A stretch of 64,000 nt of DNA from Eublepharis macularius (GCF_028583425.1 NC_072791.1:31131368-31195367), one strand, 5' to 3'. Counted from the stretch's first letter, positions 9,477 through 20,877 are shown. Numbers and translations are program-made. Notes: a model not told the origin generated them from the letters alone.

Positions 9477-10549
9477 TGTTATGAGTGTGGGTCTAGTTAG
9501 GCCTAGTGGCTCTGGGAAAGCCTGTACTAAAGTGACTACAGGGTCCCCTTTGGACCCTGTGATTAGTTAAAAGAGGAGGGAAAAATTGCACCAATAGAGA
9601 AGTAGGGAGATGGTGCCTGAGAGAAAGAATAAAAGGCCTCACCTCAGTGGGAGGATGTTCACTCCTACAGATAGGATTTCCAGGTCCAGGTTGGGAAATT
9701 CCTGGAGATTTGGGAAGTGGAGACTGGAGAGAGTGGGGTTTGTAGAGGGGGCCCCAGAATAGTACAATGCCATAGAGTCCACCCTCCAAAGCAGCCATTT
9801 TCTCCATGGGAACTGACCTCTATCGTCTGGAGATCAGTTGTAATTCCAGGAGATCTCTAACCACCACCTGGAGGCTGGCAACTAGGGTTACCAGGCCCCT
9901 TGAGTCCCCCGGCAGGAGCCTGGGAGCCTGGAACTTACCCCTCGTAGGCTGCTGCATTTTTTCTCGTACATGCGCTCCCGGAAGTGATGTCATCATGTGG
10001 GTCAAAGGGTGGCCCGTGAGGGCTCCCACGCCGTGCTGCCAAGTGGGGCACCCTGGGGGGCGGCCCCCATCGCTGGCCAGGTAAGTGGTAGCGGAGGTGA
10101 GGAGGTAGCAACAGGGGATCCCTTGCCCCCGGTGGGGGAATAGGAAGCCTACTGGCAACCGTACCTAGGGAGCAGAGCTGAGTAGAAGCTGCTGCAGATG
10201 GAATGATCCCTCATCCAGAAGGGATGAGACAGTTGAGTCAGTCACCAGTACACTGCTAGGAACAGTCTAGTTAGATGTGTTAGGGTGTTTTATTTTGTTT
10301 GTTCACCAATCTTTACTGTTTTCTTTATCTTACGAAGTTTTGAACACCAGTTATTACTAAACCTTTAAAATTAAGTTGTTTATTATTTTGCCTGGGTCCT
10401 CACGATTCATTCGGTCACATGTAATATAAAACCTACTGGGAAAGAGTAAACTAAAGGGTTCATTGGGTGTTCTGGGCCCTTCTGAGGAAACCTGTACCAG
10501 AGTGGTAGCAGGCTGCAGAGAGGTTCCCTGGTCTTTGCCTGCTGTGACA
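9477..10549 (+). mobile_element. Solo LTR of an LTR retrotransposon or endogenous retrovirus (fossil)
   Basis: Begins TGTTATGAG and ends TGTGACA, flanked by a perfect 5-bp duplication ACTAC (9472-9476 and 10550-10554). It has a T-rich region and a TTATTATTTTGCCTGGGTCC block of the polyadenylation type near 10380. No internal region remains. About 0.5 kb of MITE sequence is nested at about 9672-10167, so the LTR itself is about 0.58 kb. The 5-bp TSD fits Gypsy or some retrovirus lineages; family not resolved. Confidence 0.75.
9672..10167. mobile_element. Two adjacent hAT-like MITEs nested in the solo LTR
   Basis: First unit (about 9672-9890): GGTTGGGAAATTCCTGGAGA, AGCAGCCATTTTCTCC, CTGGAGATCAGTTGTAATTC, then CTGGAGGCTGGCAAC. 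Second unit (about 9892-10167): AGGGTTACCAGGCCCC at the left, AAGTGATGTCATCATG in the middle and TACTGGCAACCGTA at the right. Both types recur across the window. Neither carries a transposase. Confidence 0.65.
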
Positions 10550-10554
10550 ACTAC

Positions 10555-11719
10555 CTACTTGTCTTTTCTCTACTGCTTAGACTCGAAGTTTGGCAATTTA
10601 CCATTTTGCATTTATGTAAATGAAGTGAGAAATCCAAATGAGCAATTGTTCTCGTTCCTCCTGGAAAGAGGTGGTACCTGGGGGGAAGTAAAATAGAATT
10701 TACTGTAGAGATATCTACTGTGTGTTTTTTTAAAAAATGCAACAGTATATTATAGAACAGCATCTGTAGAATTTCCATTGAGGAAAATGTACAACACTTG
10801 TTTAAAAAAGGACATGAATCACATTATTCAGCATCAGAATAGCTGCTTGCTTTTCCAAGCTAGAATATTGATTTGTATACAGAAGACATTGACAATCCTA
10901 TTCTCCTCCGGTTGTTCTGAGCCCTTTACATGAAAAGGGATATTTTTTGCCTGCGTCTTTTTACATGTCAGATACTGAACTTCATCCTCTTAACAACCGC
11001 CATTGATTTTCTGTATGTTTTGGAACAGTCTGTCTCCTGCAGAAGAGAAGATCGGTCTAGATTAGCATAACTCCACGGAAGCCTTTTAAGTCAAATTGCT
11101 TCATACCAGTTGAGGATCTGACCTGCCAAATATAGTAGCTGCCTATGATTTTGTCAGTGTGATTATGTTGTTTGCTGTGCCTCTAAAGCTAGCCTCTTCT
11201 ATCAAAACTAACCATGCTGAAAGAAAGGGCATGGGAAAGTAATTTTGTTTCTTTAGGACCTCCGTCTTAAATACACAATTAGTACATTTGAACAAGCCTG
11301 TTCAGACTATGAATGCACCAGTCTATACATGGAGCCCTTCGTGTGCAGGCTGGAGGAGTTTCCTTGCTTTCTTTCGATAGTAAGGAATCATGTACCTCCA
11401 TAAATCCCTTTGATAGGGATTTTAATAAGAATAGGAAAGCCATGGGCCATACAAAGTTCTACTGCACTCCTCAATATTTTAAATGATGGTGCTTAGATGA
11501 TAAATAAGACACACACTGACAAACTACCCCCACCTCAAATGGGTAGCTGTGTACAAACAAGGAAGTGTTTGCCTCCTCCATTTTTAGCTAATCACCTTTG
11601 AATGGGGGTGGGAGGAAGAAAGGGGGGATTTCAATGGCAGCCTAAGCGGGGAGTTGAGGGAAAGGGGAGGTTAGGAGGTATCCTAATTAGGCAGGAAGCA
11701 CAGTAGGGACTTCAGTGAA
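10555..11719. other. Non-coding stretch, no gene seen
   Basis: Moderately AT-rich, no repeat consensus or domain recognised; probably unique sequence. Confidence 0.45.
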
Positions 11720-11772
11720 TTTATTTTATTTTGATTTTTATTCCACCCTCCCTGCACAGACAGACTCAGGAC
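11720..11772. mobile_element. SINE/LINE tail fragment, split by the hAT insertion
   Basis: TTTTATTCCACCCTCCCTGC is the reverse of the GGGAGGGCGG-AATAAA type tail of a reptile retroposon, also seen near 25345. The hAT element interrupts it at CTCAGGAC (11765-11772). Confidence 0.45.
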
Positions 11773-12349
11773 TAGACATGGGCACGAAACCAAAAAAATT
11801 TAACGACTCTGCGGTTTGTGGTTTGGTGCCGATGACGATCCTGAGGTCACGAACCGCAACAAACATTTTCCATTGCCGAACTGGTTCCCGGATCGTGGTT
11901 CGTGGGGCGCAGAACGGCCCTCGTGGCACAGAGAGCCCATATTCCCGGGGAGTGTTTTGCAGGCTCTCCTACAGCCATCAACCAAGTTTGGACAAGATTG
12001 CAAAAGGGATCTTGGAGTTATACACTCTCCAATTCAAGGCCCCCAGGAAACTCCCACTCGATACAATTAGAGCCACTGGTTGACGTTGGTCCAGTGTACA
12101 GAAGGTGGGTTCTGACAGCAGCCGCCGGGCCTGGCGGGCACAGGGAGGCTGTGACGAGCCATCTCCCCTTCAAGAGGCAAGGGGTCTGGCCGCTTGCTGG
12201 AGGCACCCCCCATGTGCCTGCCCGCCAGGCCAAAGAGGAGAGTGCTGGCATTCCCAGCGTGGGTGGGAGAGGACATGTCATTTGGACGGGGGCCTGATCC
12301 CCCAGCAATGGCAGGTACTCACCCGAAGCTCCCACTGAGCTACTCTGTG

Positions 12350-14265
12350 GTGGCAGCCAACAGCACCCACCTTCCTGCCTTCACAGAAAGGACGGGACAG
12401 ATGTCGTTTGGAGGGGTTGGAGTGCTCCAGAGAGGGACAGGTTGAAAGAGGGTCTGTGAAGTCGGAAGATCCCAACAGCCGCGAGGCCTCCTCCGAGGAT
12501 CTCACTGAGGAACTCTATGGCAGCAGCCAGCACCAACCACCTTCTTGCCTTTGCGGAAAGGATGGAATAGGACAGGACCGGAGAGGTCATTGGGCGGGTA
12601 CTGAGTGTTCTGGAGAGAGCGAGGTGAGAAGAGGGACCATGTACTTGTGTGGGAGAGGAGAGCTGAGCCCAAGGCTTCCTGGCCACATTGCGCAGCAGGA
12701 CCGGGATGGAGGGACCCCACATCCACCCTGAAGGAGTGCGCAGACTGCTGTAGCAGAGGCTTGTCTGCTCCCCCTGTGTCACAGTGGAGGCTGTCGCCAG
12801 CATCAGTCACCTTCCTGCCTTCGCGGAAAGGACGTGACTGGTCATGGTGGCATTACCCATTCACCCCTGCCCAGAGGGGACCGCCGCTGCTGTTGGCAGG
12901 AGCCACCGTGACGTGCAATTTTATGTGCAACAGCAGTTGATCTGTCCCTCGTGGCCAAAAGCCGAAGCATCATATAGCACCCACTGTCCGGCCTTCACGG
13001 AAAGGGTGTGAGGGCGAGGGACCCATTCCCCCCTGCTCAGTGTGGGCAGCAGGTGCCCATGGAAAGGGGGGGGGTACCATGCGGTGCCACACTAATACCA
13101 GCAACAGCTCCTGAGCTGTTCCTCGTGGCAGAAAGCAGCATCAGCTGGCAGCACCACACTTTCCTGCCTTTGAGGAAAGGAAGTGACTGGTCGTGGCATT
13201 ACCCATTCACCGCTGCCCAGAAGGGACAGCCGCTGCTGTTGGCAGGGGCCACCGTGACATACAATTTTATGTGCAACAGTAGTTGATCTGTCCCTCGTGG
13301 CCCAAAGCCGAAGCATCATACAGCACCCACCGTCTGGCCTTCACAGAAAGGGTGTGAGGGCGAGGGACCCATCCCCCCCTGCTCAGTGGGGACAGCAGGT
13401 GCCCATGGAAAGGGGGGGTACCGTGCAATGCCACACTAACACCAGCAACAGCTCCTGAGCTGCCCCTCGTGCCCAAAAGCAGCAGCGGCAAACCTCAACC
13501 ACCTTCCTGCCTTCGTGGAAAGGACATGTGACTGGTCGTGGCATTACCCATTCCCCCCATGCACAGAGAGGACAGCAGGTGCACATGGATAGGGGTGCAC
13601 TATGCTGCTCAAACCTGTCATCTCAGCAAATGCGTCTGAGCTGCCCCTCGGCATCCAAAGCGGCGGCAGCAGACAGCACCCACCTTCCTGCCCTCACAGA
13701 AAGGGTGGGAGGGACCCATTCCCCCCTGCTCAGAGGGGACACCAGGTGCCAAGGATGGGGGGGGGAGAGGGTACCATGCAGTGCCACTCTAACATCGGCA
13801 ACAGCAGCAGAGCTGTTCCTCATGGCCAAAAGCAGCATCAGCTGGCAGCACCACACCTTCCTGCCTTCGCAGAAAGGACAGGATGGGAAAGACAGGAGAG
13901 GTTGGGAGGCATCTGAGCAGATCCAGAGAGGGAGAGGTGTGAAGAGGGAATGGGAACTTGTCTGGGAGAGGATGACCAGGAGGCCCCAAACAGCCACTGT
14001 GTCAAATTGTGCAGGCTGCTGTGGCAGAGGCTTGTCCGCCCCTGTGTCGCAGTGGTGTCTGTCGCCAACATTACTTACCTCCCCGCCTTCATGGACAGGA
14101 GAAGAGTCGAGGGGCCCATTCCCACCATGCTCAGAGCGGACAGCAGGAGCCTAGGATAGTGGGCTCCATGCTGTGCAACCAGATGTGCCGCAGGTCTGGA
14201 GCTGCCCTACGTGCCCAAAAAATGGAGCATCAGAAAACACCCACCTTCCTGCTTTCACAGATCAG
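12350..14265. repeat. Diverged tandem array, about 175-bp unit, about 11 copies
   Basis: A core like CCTTCCTGCCTTCGCGGAAA recurs near 12371, 12541, 12811, 12991, 13161, 13341, 13503, 13683, 13857, 14076 and 14241. Many units also share CTGCTCAGNGGGGACAGCAG and CTGTCCCTCGTGGCC. The segments at about 12900 and 13250 are close copies, giving a higher-order unit near 350 bp. No coding sense is visible. Confidence 0.75.
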
Positions 14266-14272
14266 GCACTAA

Positions 14273-14945
14273 TGTGAGCTCTCAGCCGAGGTGCCCGAGC
14301 TTGGCCCCATGGCCTGGCAGCAGCCCTGGCACCAGAGGGAAGGAGGGACTAGAGCCCTAGCCCAACACTCCCACAGACCTGACCCGATCAGGCACTGATC
14401 AATAATCAATGTGAGCACCACCAGTAGTTTGGGATGGGGATGGGCTGGATGTTTCCTTGAACCCCAACCATTCCTCCAAGGATCCCTCGGCCTCCTCCCC
14501 CCCCCACATTTTCAAGAGTTCCTCTTCTGCCACCGGCAAGAGCTCTTCGGCCTCCTCCACAGCCGCAACTGGTGATTTTTGGGGAGCGGGAGTCTCTACT
14601 GCTCCAGAGTCCTGCACAGCACTGCTTCCCATGCTGCAACCGGGACAATCTCTGCACTTCCCCCCACGACCACTCTTGTCCCCCACCCAAAGCCTCATAG
14701 TGCCAGCAAACAACAATTGAGGAGAAGAAAGGAGATGACAGTGTGAGCCCTCAGCCGAGGTGCCCACCGAGCTTGGCCCCAGGGCCTGGCAGCAGCCCTG
14801 GCACCAGAGGGAAGGAGGGACTTGAGCCCTAGCCCACCACTCCCACAGACCTGACCCGATCAGGCACTGATCAATAATCAATGTGAGCCCTCAGCCGAGG
14901 TGCCCACTGAGCTTGGCCCCAGAGCCAGGCAGCAGCCCTGGAACC
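14273..14945. repeat. Threefold repeat of a GAGC-CTCAGCCGAGGTGCCC unit
   Basis: A block of about 130 bp beginning GTGAGC and CTCAGCCGAGGTGCCC, then CTTGGCCCCA and GGCAGCAGCCCTGG, starts near 14273, 14740 and 14881; the first two also end in GATCAGGCACTGATCAATAA. It suggests recent internal duplication. Confidence 0.8.
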
Positions 14946-15544
14946 AGAGGAGATAGATGCCTATCCCCAAAATCCAAGCTCAATTATACTCTCTCTCCCC
15001 AAAGGCTAGCAAGTAGCAAGCAGCAGCTCTGTCACACTCCACTGCTAGCTGAAAGTGAAACCCAGCCTGGGAGCCCACGGCTATTTAAAAGCACAGGTCC
15101 CATAGACCAACACAGGAGGTCTGTGTTTGGCCGTTAGAGCTGCCTATCAGGGTTTGCAGGGATGAGATTGGAGTGCCCATGGCTACAGAACACCCCCTCC
15201 CCCCTCCGGATGTCTTCTCCCAACTTGTAACCACTTTGCAGCTCCACGGTTGGAAGGAAGACCTGCTGATCAAGGTAAGCTGGGCTTCCATTCGGGTTTC
15301 CACGGCGACAGGAGCGCATACAGAGTTCAGGCATTCCCCCGGCTCTGTTGCCAGGGGAATTGATTGATGGCACCTGACTGTGTGGCTTTCCGAACCGCGG
15401 CCAAATGCACCGAACCAGGCCCCTTCCGAACACTGGTTTGTTGGCTGTGGACACTCATGAACCACCGGATCGCAATCGCGCGATCGCCAATTTTGTGGGT
15501 TTTTGAAGTTCATAATGCGGTTCGTGTCCATCTCTACTCAGGAC

Positions 15545-16684
15545 AGATGAGGAGATGGGCAGCACAAAACCAGTTAACAGTAAAAAGTGTTATCCAGTGT
15601 GGTCTTCATGACTATAAGCCTCTCCAAAGTTTCAGACTGTAAATGTGTACATTCTTCAGACTCAGCACACAGTTTACGCTGACCAGTTAAATAAACATTT
15701 TGTTTCAGATTCCCTGTCTCCTTCAGTGAATAATATAAGGAGTAAAATGAATTGCAGGGGTAATAGGATAAGTATTCCTGATAAATAATAGATCTGTCTT
15801 GAGAAGATTTATCTATTCAAAGAATATACCTTCACCTCACATATAAACATCTTTGCACAGGGACAGAGAAGGGACTGAACGGTGAAGTCTAACATAAAGG
15901 CCTGAGGGACTTTATGATACAGGAGGAAGGGTGGATTTAAAAAGGGGTGTTATGACACCATGTTCCTCCACAGGAAAAGCTAAAACTGAAAGCCGCATAA
16001 TATATCAAGACCAACCAAAGTAACACAACACACAGATGCAAACTTTTGAGCTCTCCAGAATTCTTCATCAGTCTTGATTGGGGCGGGGGGTGGGGTGGAG
16101 GTTGAAAAATCCATTTTTCCAGCCATGGTATTAAGGCTTTCTTGTCCGGATCTTGTAGGATGCCTGTAAGATGTTTAGCTGCTTTCTGTAGGCACAGGAA
16201 GGCAGTAATTGGTATTATATTGTTTGTGCCCCTGGCATGCTGGGAAGAAGCAAAAATGGAAGGCCCCCAGTGGAAAATATAACCACCAATAGTTGATCAG
16301 TTGTCCCTCAGATGCTAATGGAATGCAAAAAGTCCCTTAAAAGGCTGGGAAGAAATAAAAACAAAAAAAGTAGCATTCTTTTTTATTAGCAATACTGGAG
16401 AATATTTTTAGCTGGTTAACTAATAGGAGCTAAAAGGCAATAGAAGCCAAACTGTAGTAGTATTTACCTTATGAGTTTTGAGGTTGCTCATATGATGAAA
16501 CCATTCCTAGATGGTACTATTTAAAACATCAGGTAAAGAATTTCTTTCTTAAATGTTCTCCAATGGGGGAAAACCATGCTAATAAAAAACTAAAATATTA
16601 GGTAATAGAATTACTCCTAAAATCTAATTATCTAAGCAGAGAAAATCTTTTTAGTAGGGAACATTCCATCATGTGACACACCCT
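15545..16684. other. Non-coding stretch
   Basis: The first bases continue the split tail fragment. After that no exon, RNA or repeat is recognised; a G-rich run lies near 16081. Confidence 0.4.
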
Positions 16685-16975
16685 GTTCAGCTGAAGTTGT
16701 TCAGAGTTCAGTGCTATGAAATGTGGTGATGGCTACTAGCTCAGATGGGTTTAAGAGAAGATTCGAGAAATTCAGGGCCATCAGAACTTAATGGAACCTC
16801 CATGTACAAAAGCTATGTACACTTTAATCCCAGTTGTTGAGTGGCAGCAGCGAGGAGGATTGGGCCTACATGCCCTGTTTGTGGACCTTCCTGAGGCTGC
16901 TGTAGAAAACAGGATGCCAAATTAGAGGGTTTTTTGGTCTGATCCAAGAGGGTTCTTCTTATCTACTTAGGAATG
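16685..16975 (+). mobile_element. CR1-like LINE 3' fragment (old)
   Basis: Blocks like GATGGCTACTAGCTCAGATG, AATGGAACCTCCATGTAC and TTTTGGTCTGATCCAAGAGG follow the order of a common reptile CR1-type 3' region. Diverged and non-coding. Confidence 0.5.
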
Positions 16976-17854
16976 ATAGCAGAACTAGGCAACACTGTGT
17001 GTGATTGTCTTAGAACTGCTGATAGAATCTGTCACTTTCAGGGTCTGACTGTTAAGTGAAGCAGTATGCACAAAAGAGTATGGCTTGTGCTGGTGTTGTG
17101 TTAATTTTCATCTTTTATGCCTGGGAGACAGCCAATTTATCCTCTGATGCTGGCATCAAAAACTGTTCACTAAGAACAAACACTACATGACAGTTTGTAG
17201 CAGGTGTTTCAAATGTTTCGGCTGGCTCCCCCCTCTTAATAAAGAGACACGTTCATCAGATTATGTAACCTTCTAAACTCAGCCTGCTAATTTCTCCAAG
17301 GTTCCCTTCATGTTTCTGTTCATTGCCTCCAGTTTTGTTAGCATAATGTCATTTTCCGTGGCATCCAGTTAACAGCAGTCATTTAGAGGGAGAGAAAAGT
17401 AAGATATTTCACCCATATGTTTATCTTGCTAATGGGAATTAGCTGAATGGAAAATGAGCACAAGCAGAATTCATTTGCCAAGGGCGGCTTGGGTGGGGGG
17501 GAGGGAAACCCGGCTGGAAGCCATCAGGGAGAGGCAATGAATGAACATCTCTTGCTAATGGTTGACTGGTCTTGTTATTAATACATATAATGATGTTAAG
17601 CTTCTCTATTAAGTCGGCAGACCTGGAGTATTGGTTACATTTCATTTCTTAGGCACAGACCCATTTTTCAATTATATCTTAATCCACAGTGTCTTTAGAG
17701 GCCCAAAGAGTTCAAGTAGTGCAGGGATGTACATTAATATAGAATGCTCTGAAATGTCGGTAAGGTGAAGATTTTGATGAGAAAAGGAAATGTTTTTGAC
17801 CTTTTGATACCACGTGGCTTCCTTCTTGTCCAGGAGAATACTTCCATTTCTGTA
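16976..17854. other. Non-coding stretch, no gene seen
   Basis: No recognised repeat or domain; likely unique DNA. Confidence 0.45.
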
Positions 17855-18056
17855 TTGATCCAGAGGAGTTAGCCGTGTTAGTCTGTAGTAGCAAAATCAA
17901 AAAGAGTCCAGTAGCACCTTTAAGACTAACCAATTTTATTGTAGCATAAGCTTTCGAGAATCAAGTTCTCTTCATCAGATGAAGAGAACTTGATTCTCGA
18001 AAGCTTATGCTACAATAAAATTGGTTAGTCTTAAAGGTGCTACTGGACTCTTTTTG
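17855..18056. mobile_element. Palindromic PLE-type terminal-repeat insertion
   Basis: Two 80-bp arms (17896-17975 and 17979-18058) are exact reverse complements around a 3-bp centre, CAG. A direct 9-bp flank ATTTCTGTA (17846-17854 and 18057-18065) reads as a target-site duplication. The left 40 bp (GGAGTTAGCCGTGTTAGTCT) is single-copy. The arms belong to the AGTCCAGTAGCACCTTTAAG family, whose minus-strand sequence carries a hammerhead core. The exact arm match implies recent formation or ongoing gene conversion between arms. Confidence 0.75.
17940..17990 (-). ncRNA. Hammerhead ribozyme-like motif
   Basis: Reading the minus strand from 17978: CTGATGA (canonical CUGANGA), stem II GAGAA/TTCTC with a 5-nt loop, GAAA (complement at 17952-17955), then the palindrome AGCT that could form a very short or intermolecular stem III. 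Stem I can pair for only about 3 bp because the palindrome centre replaced the natural upstream strand. Activity in this context is doubtful. Confidence 0.5.
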
Positions 18057-18256
18057 ATTTCTGTACTGGTAATTTATAAATGAGCACAAAGTATATCTCC
18101 CTGTTTGTTGATATAATATAGCATGAAATAAAGTTTTACAGTTTTTGAAAATATTCATATCCTTCATTAATTGAGATAAACTCCATTGTGGTAAAGAATC
18201 AGACAGAAACTAGTTTAATTCCCAAATAAGATTGCCCACAGGACTGAAGAAAGATT

Positions 18257-18820
18257 GGCCATTTTCACACTACCTTAATTTCCCACTTTGTCCCCGCCTT
18301 TCCTAATGCCATTTCCCCCAAATCATTCCACTCTCCTCTGGAAAATGCCTGTGTCCCGCCATCCACTTTCCTCACTGTCCTGTAAAAGAGCGCTCCCCCC
18401 CCAGAAGGCATGTAACGTGATTAATCACGTGATCTTTCAAACTCACGTGATCTCTCAAACTCACGTGATCTTTCAAACTCAAAATCATGTGATCTTCAAA
18501 ATGGGAACAGAGGGTGGTGTGATTGGGCTGCGCGATCAACTTCGGGGGAATGAAAGTAAAAGTAAATTCTAGTGGGAGTGGATGGAAAACCCTTTTATTG
18601 CAGCACAGGAGAAACACACATTGATTGTGTTCACATATATGGGGGGAAAGACGCAAGAAACCCGTCCAAAATAGGAAGAAGTGGGATACTTTGAGCCAGA
18701 AGAATGGATAGGATTTTGCAGAACATGCACGAGAGGATTACGAAGAGGTGTGGAAAAACCAGCAAATGATGAGTCATGGATGATAGCATGACGCGATAAT
18801 AAGGTAGTGTGAAAATGGCC
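18257..18820. mobile_element. Non-autonomous TIR DNA transposon (564 bp)
   Basis: Twenty-base perfect terminal inverted repeats: GGCCATTTTCACACTACCTT at the left, its complement ending GTGTGAAAATGGCC at the right. The flank ATT appears on both sides (18254-18256 and 18821-18823), a 3-bp duplication that would suit a PIF/Harbinger-type element. A shorter relative lies at 38617-38786. No transposase frame is seen. Confidence 0.7.
18428..18495. repeat. Short tandem repeat rich in CACGTG
   Basis: Four units of about 16 to 20 bp like ACTCACGTGATCTTTCAA, three with the palindromic E-box CACGTG and one with CATGTG. Confidence 0.8.
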
Positions 18821-19230
18821 ATTGTCACTTCCGGATAAAGCTGGAGCTAGGCTGAATCTACACATCTAGCAGAATATTGTATTAGAGTTCCTGAGATGGT
18901 AGGTGCTATAGATAGTAGCTGATAGTGCTATTTCTGCCTATAAGCAAAGGACTGTATTTTTGAGTATTTACGTGATATAAATGGTGGCAGGTAAGAACAC
19001 CTAGGTCCATGCAAGTGGAAAACTAGGACTGCAAACAGAGGAGTGTGGCCTTAGAACTTGTCTCTCCCATGTTTGGTTAGTATTCCACTTGCAGGGAGTT
19101 ATTAAAAAGAGCTTTCATTCACCTGGAAATGGTACAGTTCACTATTACTACTTTATTCTGCTGCATGTGTAGATCTAGCCTTATTCCAAGTTACAGGTAT
19201 ATAAAATCTTTTCTATATGTCCCCCACCCA
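18821..19230. other. Non-coding stretch
   Basis: Nothing recognised. Confidence 0.4.
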
Positions 19231-19661
19231 TAGGGCTGCTAGACCCCCGGTGGGGATGAGGTATCCTCCGCCCCCACCCTCGCCCCTATTTACCTGGCCA
19301 GTGTTGGGGGTGCGCACCTTCCATGTGCGCCCCCCTGCGGTGCTGCACACCCCCGCACACAGCTGCTGCCAGGATGCCTGGTTTGGCCTGGATTGGGGCC
19401 ACTGCGGAGCACGGGAGCATTCCTGCGCTCTGCAGGGGCCCACAACGGGCCCAATCTGCGCCAAAACGGGCCCACTCCGCGCCAATCCGCAGCAGCCCCC
19501 AATGGCGCAAGCCAGAGGGCTGCGTGATGATGTCACTTCAAAGTGACGTCATCATGCTTGGAGGAGCGTGCGCGCATGCTTTGTGCGCACGCACCCCCCC
19601 CCCCAGGTAAGAGCCAGGCCCTAATCTCCCACTGGGAGATTGAGGGGGCTTCGCAACCCTA
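19231..19661. mobile_element. hAT-like MITE, GC-rich type
   Basis: Left end TAGGGCTGCTAGACCCC, right end CTTCGCAACCCT, flanked by near-identical CCCACCC stretches. The centre has TGATGATGTCACTTCAAAG and GTGACGTCATCATG facing each other, a palindrome with a perfect CRE core TGACGTCA. Open frames on both strands come from its GC richness. Confidence 0.6.
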
Positions 19662-19774
19662 CCCACCCGCCATGGATGCAATCTCAAATGTGCAGAAGCA
19701 GGAAGGGAAAAGCACACTAGGAGAAAATTTCGTGGGCCCAGCTTTTGTACTTTCTGGCCCGAGGTCAAAACTTA

Positions 19775-20018
19775 CCTTCAGATTGACTATTCCTGCCAGC
19801 GTTACCATCCTCCAGGTGGGGCCTGGAGAGCTCCCAGAATTACAACTGATATTGCCACAAAGATCAGTTCCCTTGGAGAAAATGGCTGCTCTGGAGGATG
19901 AACTCTATGACATTTTGTCCGGCGGAACTCCCTTCTCTCCCAAACTTTGGTGTCCTGAGGATCTGCCCTCCAAATCTCCAGAAATTTCCCAACCATGCCA
20001 AGTGGCAGCACCTTACAT
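19775..20018 (-). mobile_element. hAT-like MITE (CTGGAGATCAGTTGTAATTC type)
   Basis: Minus-strand copy of the unit at 9672-9890: the plus strand shows ATTACAACTGATATTGCC, GGAGAAAATGGCTGCTCTGG and CTCCAGAAATTTCCCAACC in reversed order. Confidence 0.65.
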
Positions 20019-20833
20019 CTCAGGAGGAGCCACCTCCTAGGGCTTCCAACTGCCCACAGGTGAAGGTGTTCTGACAATCAACCATCTTGATACTAGAGAC
20101 ATTGGGCTCTCCCAGAAGGAAAATGGTGGCTGTGACGGGGAATTCACATGTGCTGTGTTTGGAGACTAGATGCTCAATGGTACCATTGAGAGGAGAGAGA
20201 GAAGTGTCAGCACACATGCACAGCCACCCTCAGTTGTTGGCTGTGCATGCCCACATGCCTCTAGATAGGCAATAGCATCAAAAGTAGCCACTGCTTGCCC
20301 TGGTTGTATGTGGCTCCCACTACAGACTGGGCTAGTTTTGGTCCTGGTCACCCAGACAGGTTGGACTGTGTTACTGGAGTCTTTTGCTCCTTAGTTCCAA
20401 GTGAGTTTAATTTTCACTGAATTTGTTAATACAATGATGTTTTTTTTCTGTACGCCTTGCTGAAGGTTTATTTATTTTATTACGTTCTCTGTTGTGGGTG
20501 TTTTGCTGTTTCTGAGGGCTTTTGTAACTGAGGTCCTCTAAAATATGGACTAGATTATTTTTAGTCTAGTTCATATAATCTCTGTTTACCCTGACCACCC
20601 CCCTCCCCTCCAATCATTTTATCCTAGCCAGGTTATCATCATCTTAAAGATGTTGGCATCTTTTCCATGCTTGGACCAGTCATGAAGTAAAATGAAGCAG
20701 GTACCTCAAAAGGTAGATTTTGAGCTACATTAAAGGGAAGCAATCTTTTTACCACTAAATTTAATAACACATTCCTGTGTGTCCACTGTGTTCTGAAAGT
20801 AATAATGATTTTCGGTGGGTTAAATTAATCAAG
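20019..20833. other. Non-coding stretch, no gene seen
   Basis: No exon or repeat consensus is recognised. Confidence 0.4.
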
Positions 20834-20877
20834 AGTGTAAACAGTGGTTGTTGTGGGTTTTCCGGGCTGTATTGCCG

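Larger units (their letters stand above)
11773..15536. mobile_element. Large non-autonomous hAT transposon (3.76 kb) with internal satellite-like array
   Basis: Perfect 8-bp duplications CTCAGGAC (11765-11772 and 15537-15544) flank imperfect terminal inverted repeats: TAGACATGGGCACGAAACC at the left and, on the minus strand, TAGAGATGGACACGAACCG at the right. Subterminal GAACCG/CGGTTC motifs recur near both ends. These are hAT hallmarks. No frame resembles a hAT transposase (no BED finger, no RSFS-type dimerisation block). The interior is GC- and CpG-rich and holds about eleven diverged repeats (12350-14265) and a second repeat set (14273-14945). Open frames across it arise from that composition. 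It would depend on transposase from elsewhere. Confidence 0.85.

Noticed and set aside
12350-14265. CRISPR-like array
   Set aside because: Units are about 175 bp, diverged and without constant short repeats and unique spacers; the DNA is eukaryotic.
12018-14272. Many open frames on both strands, up to 208 residues
   Set aside because: They lie in a GC-rich repeat array inside a hAT element, overlap in all frames and show no conserved domain.
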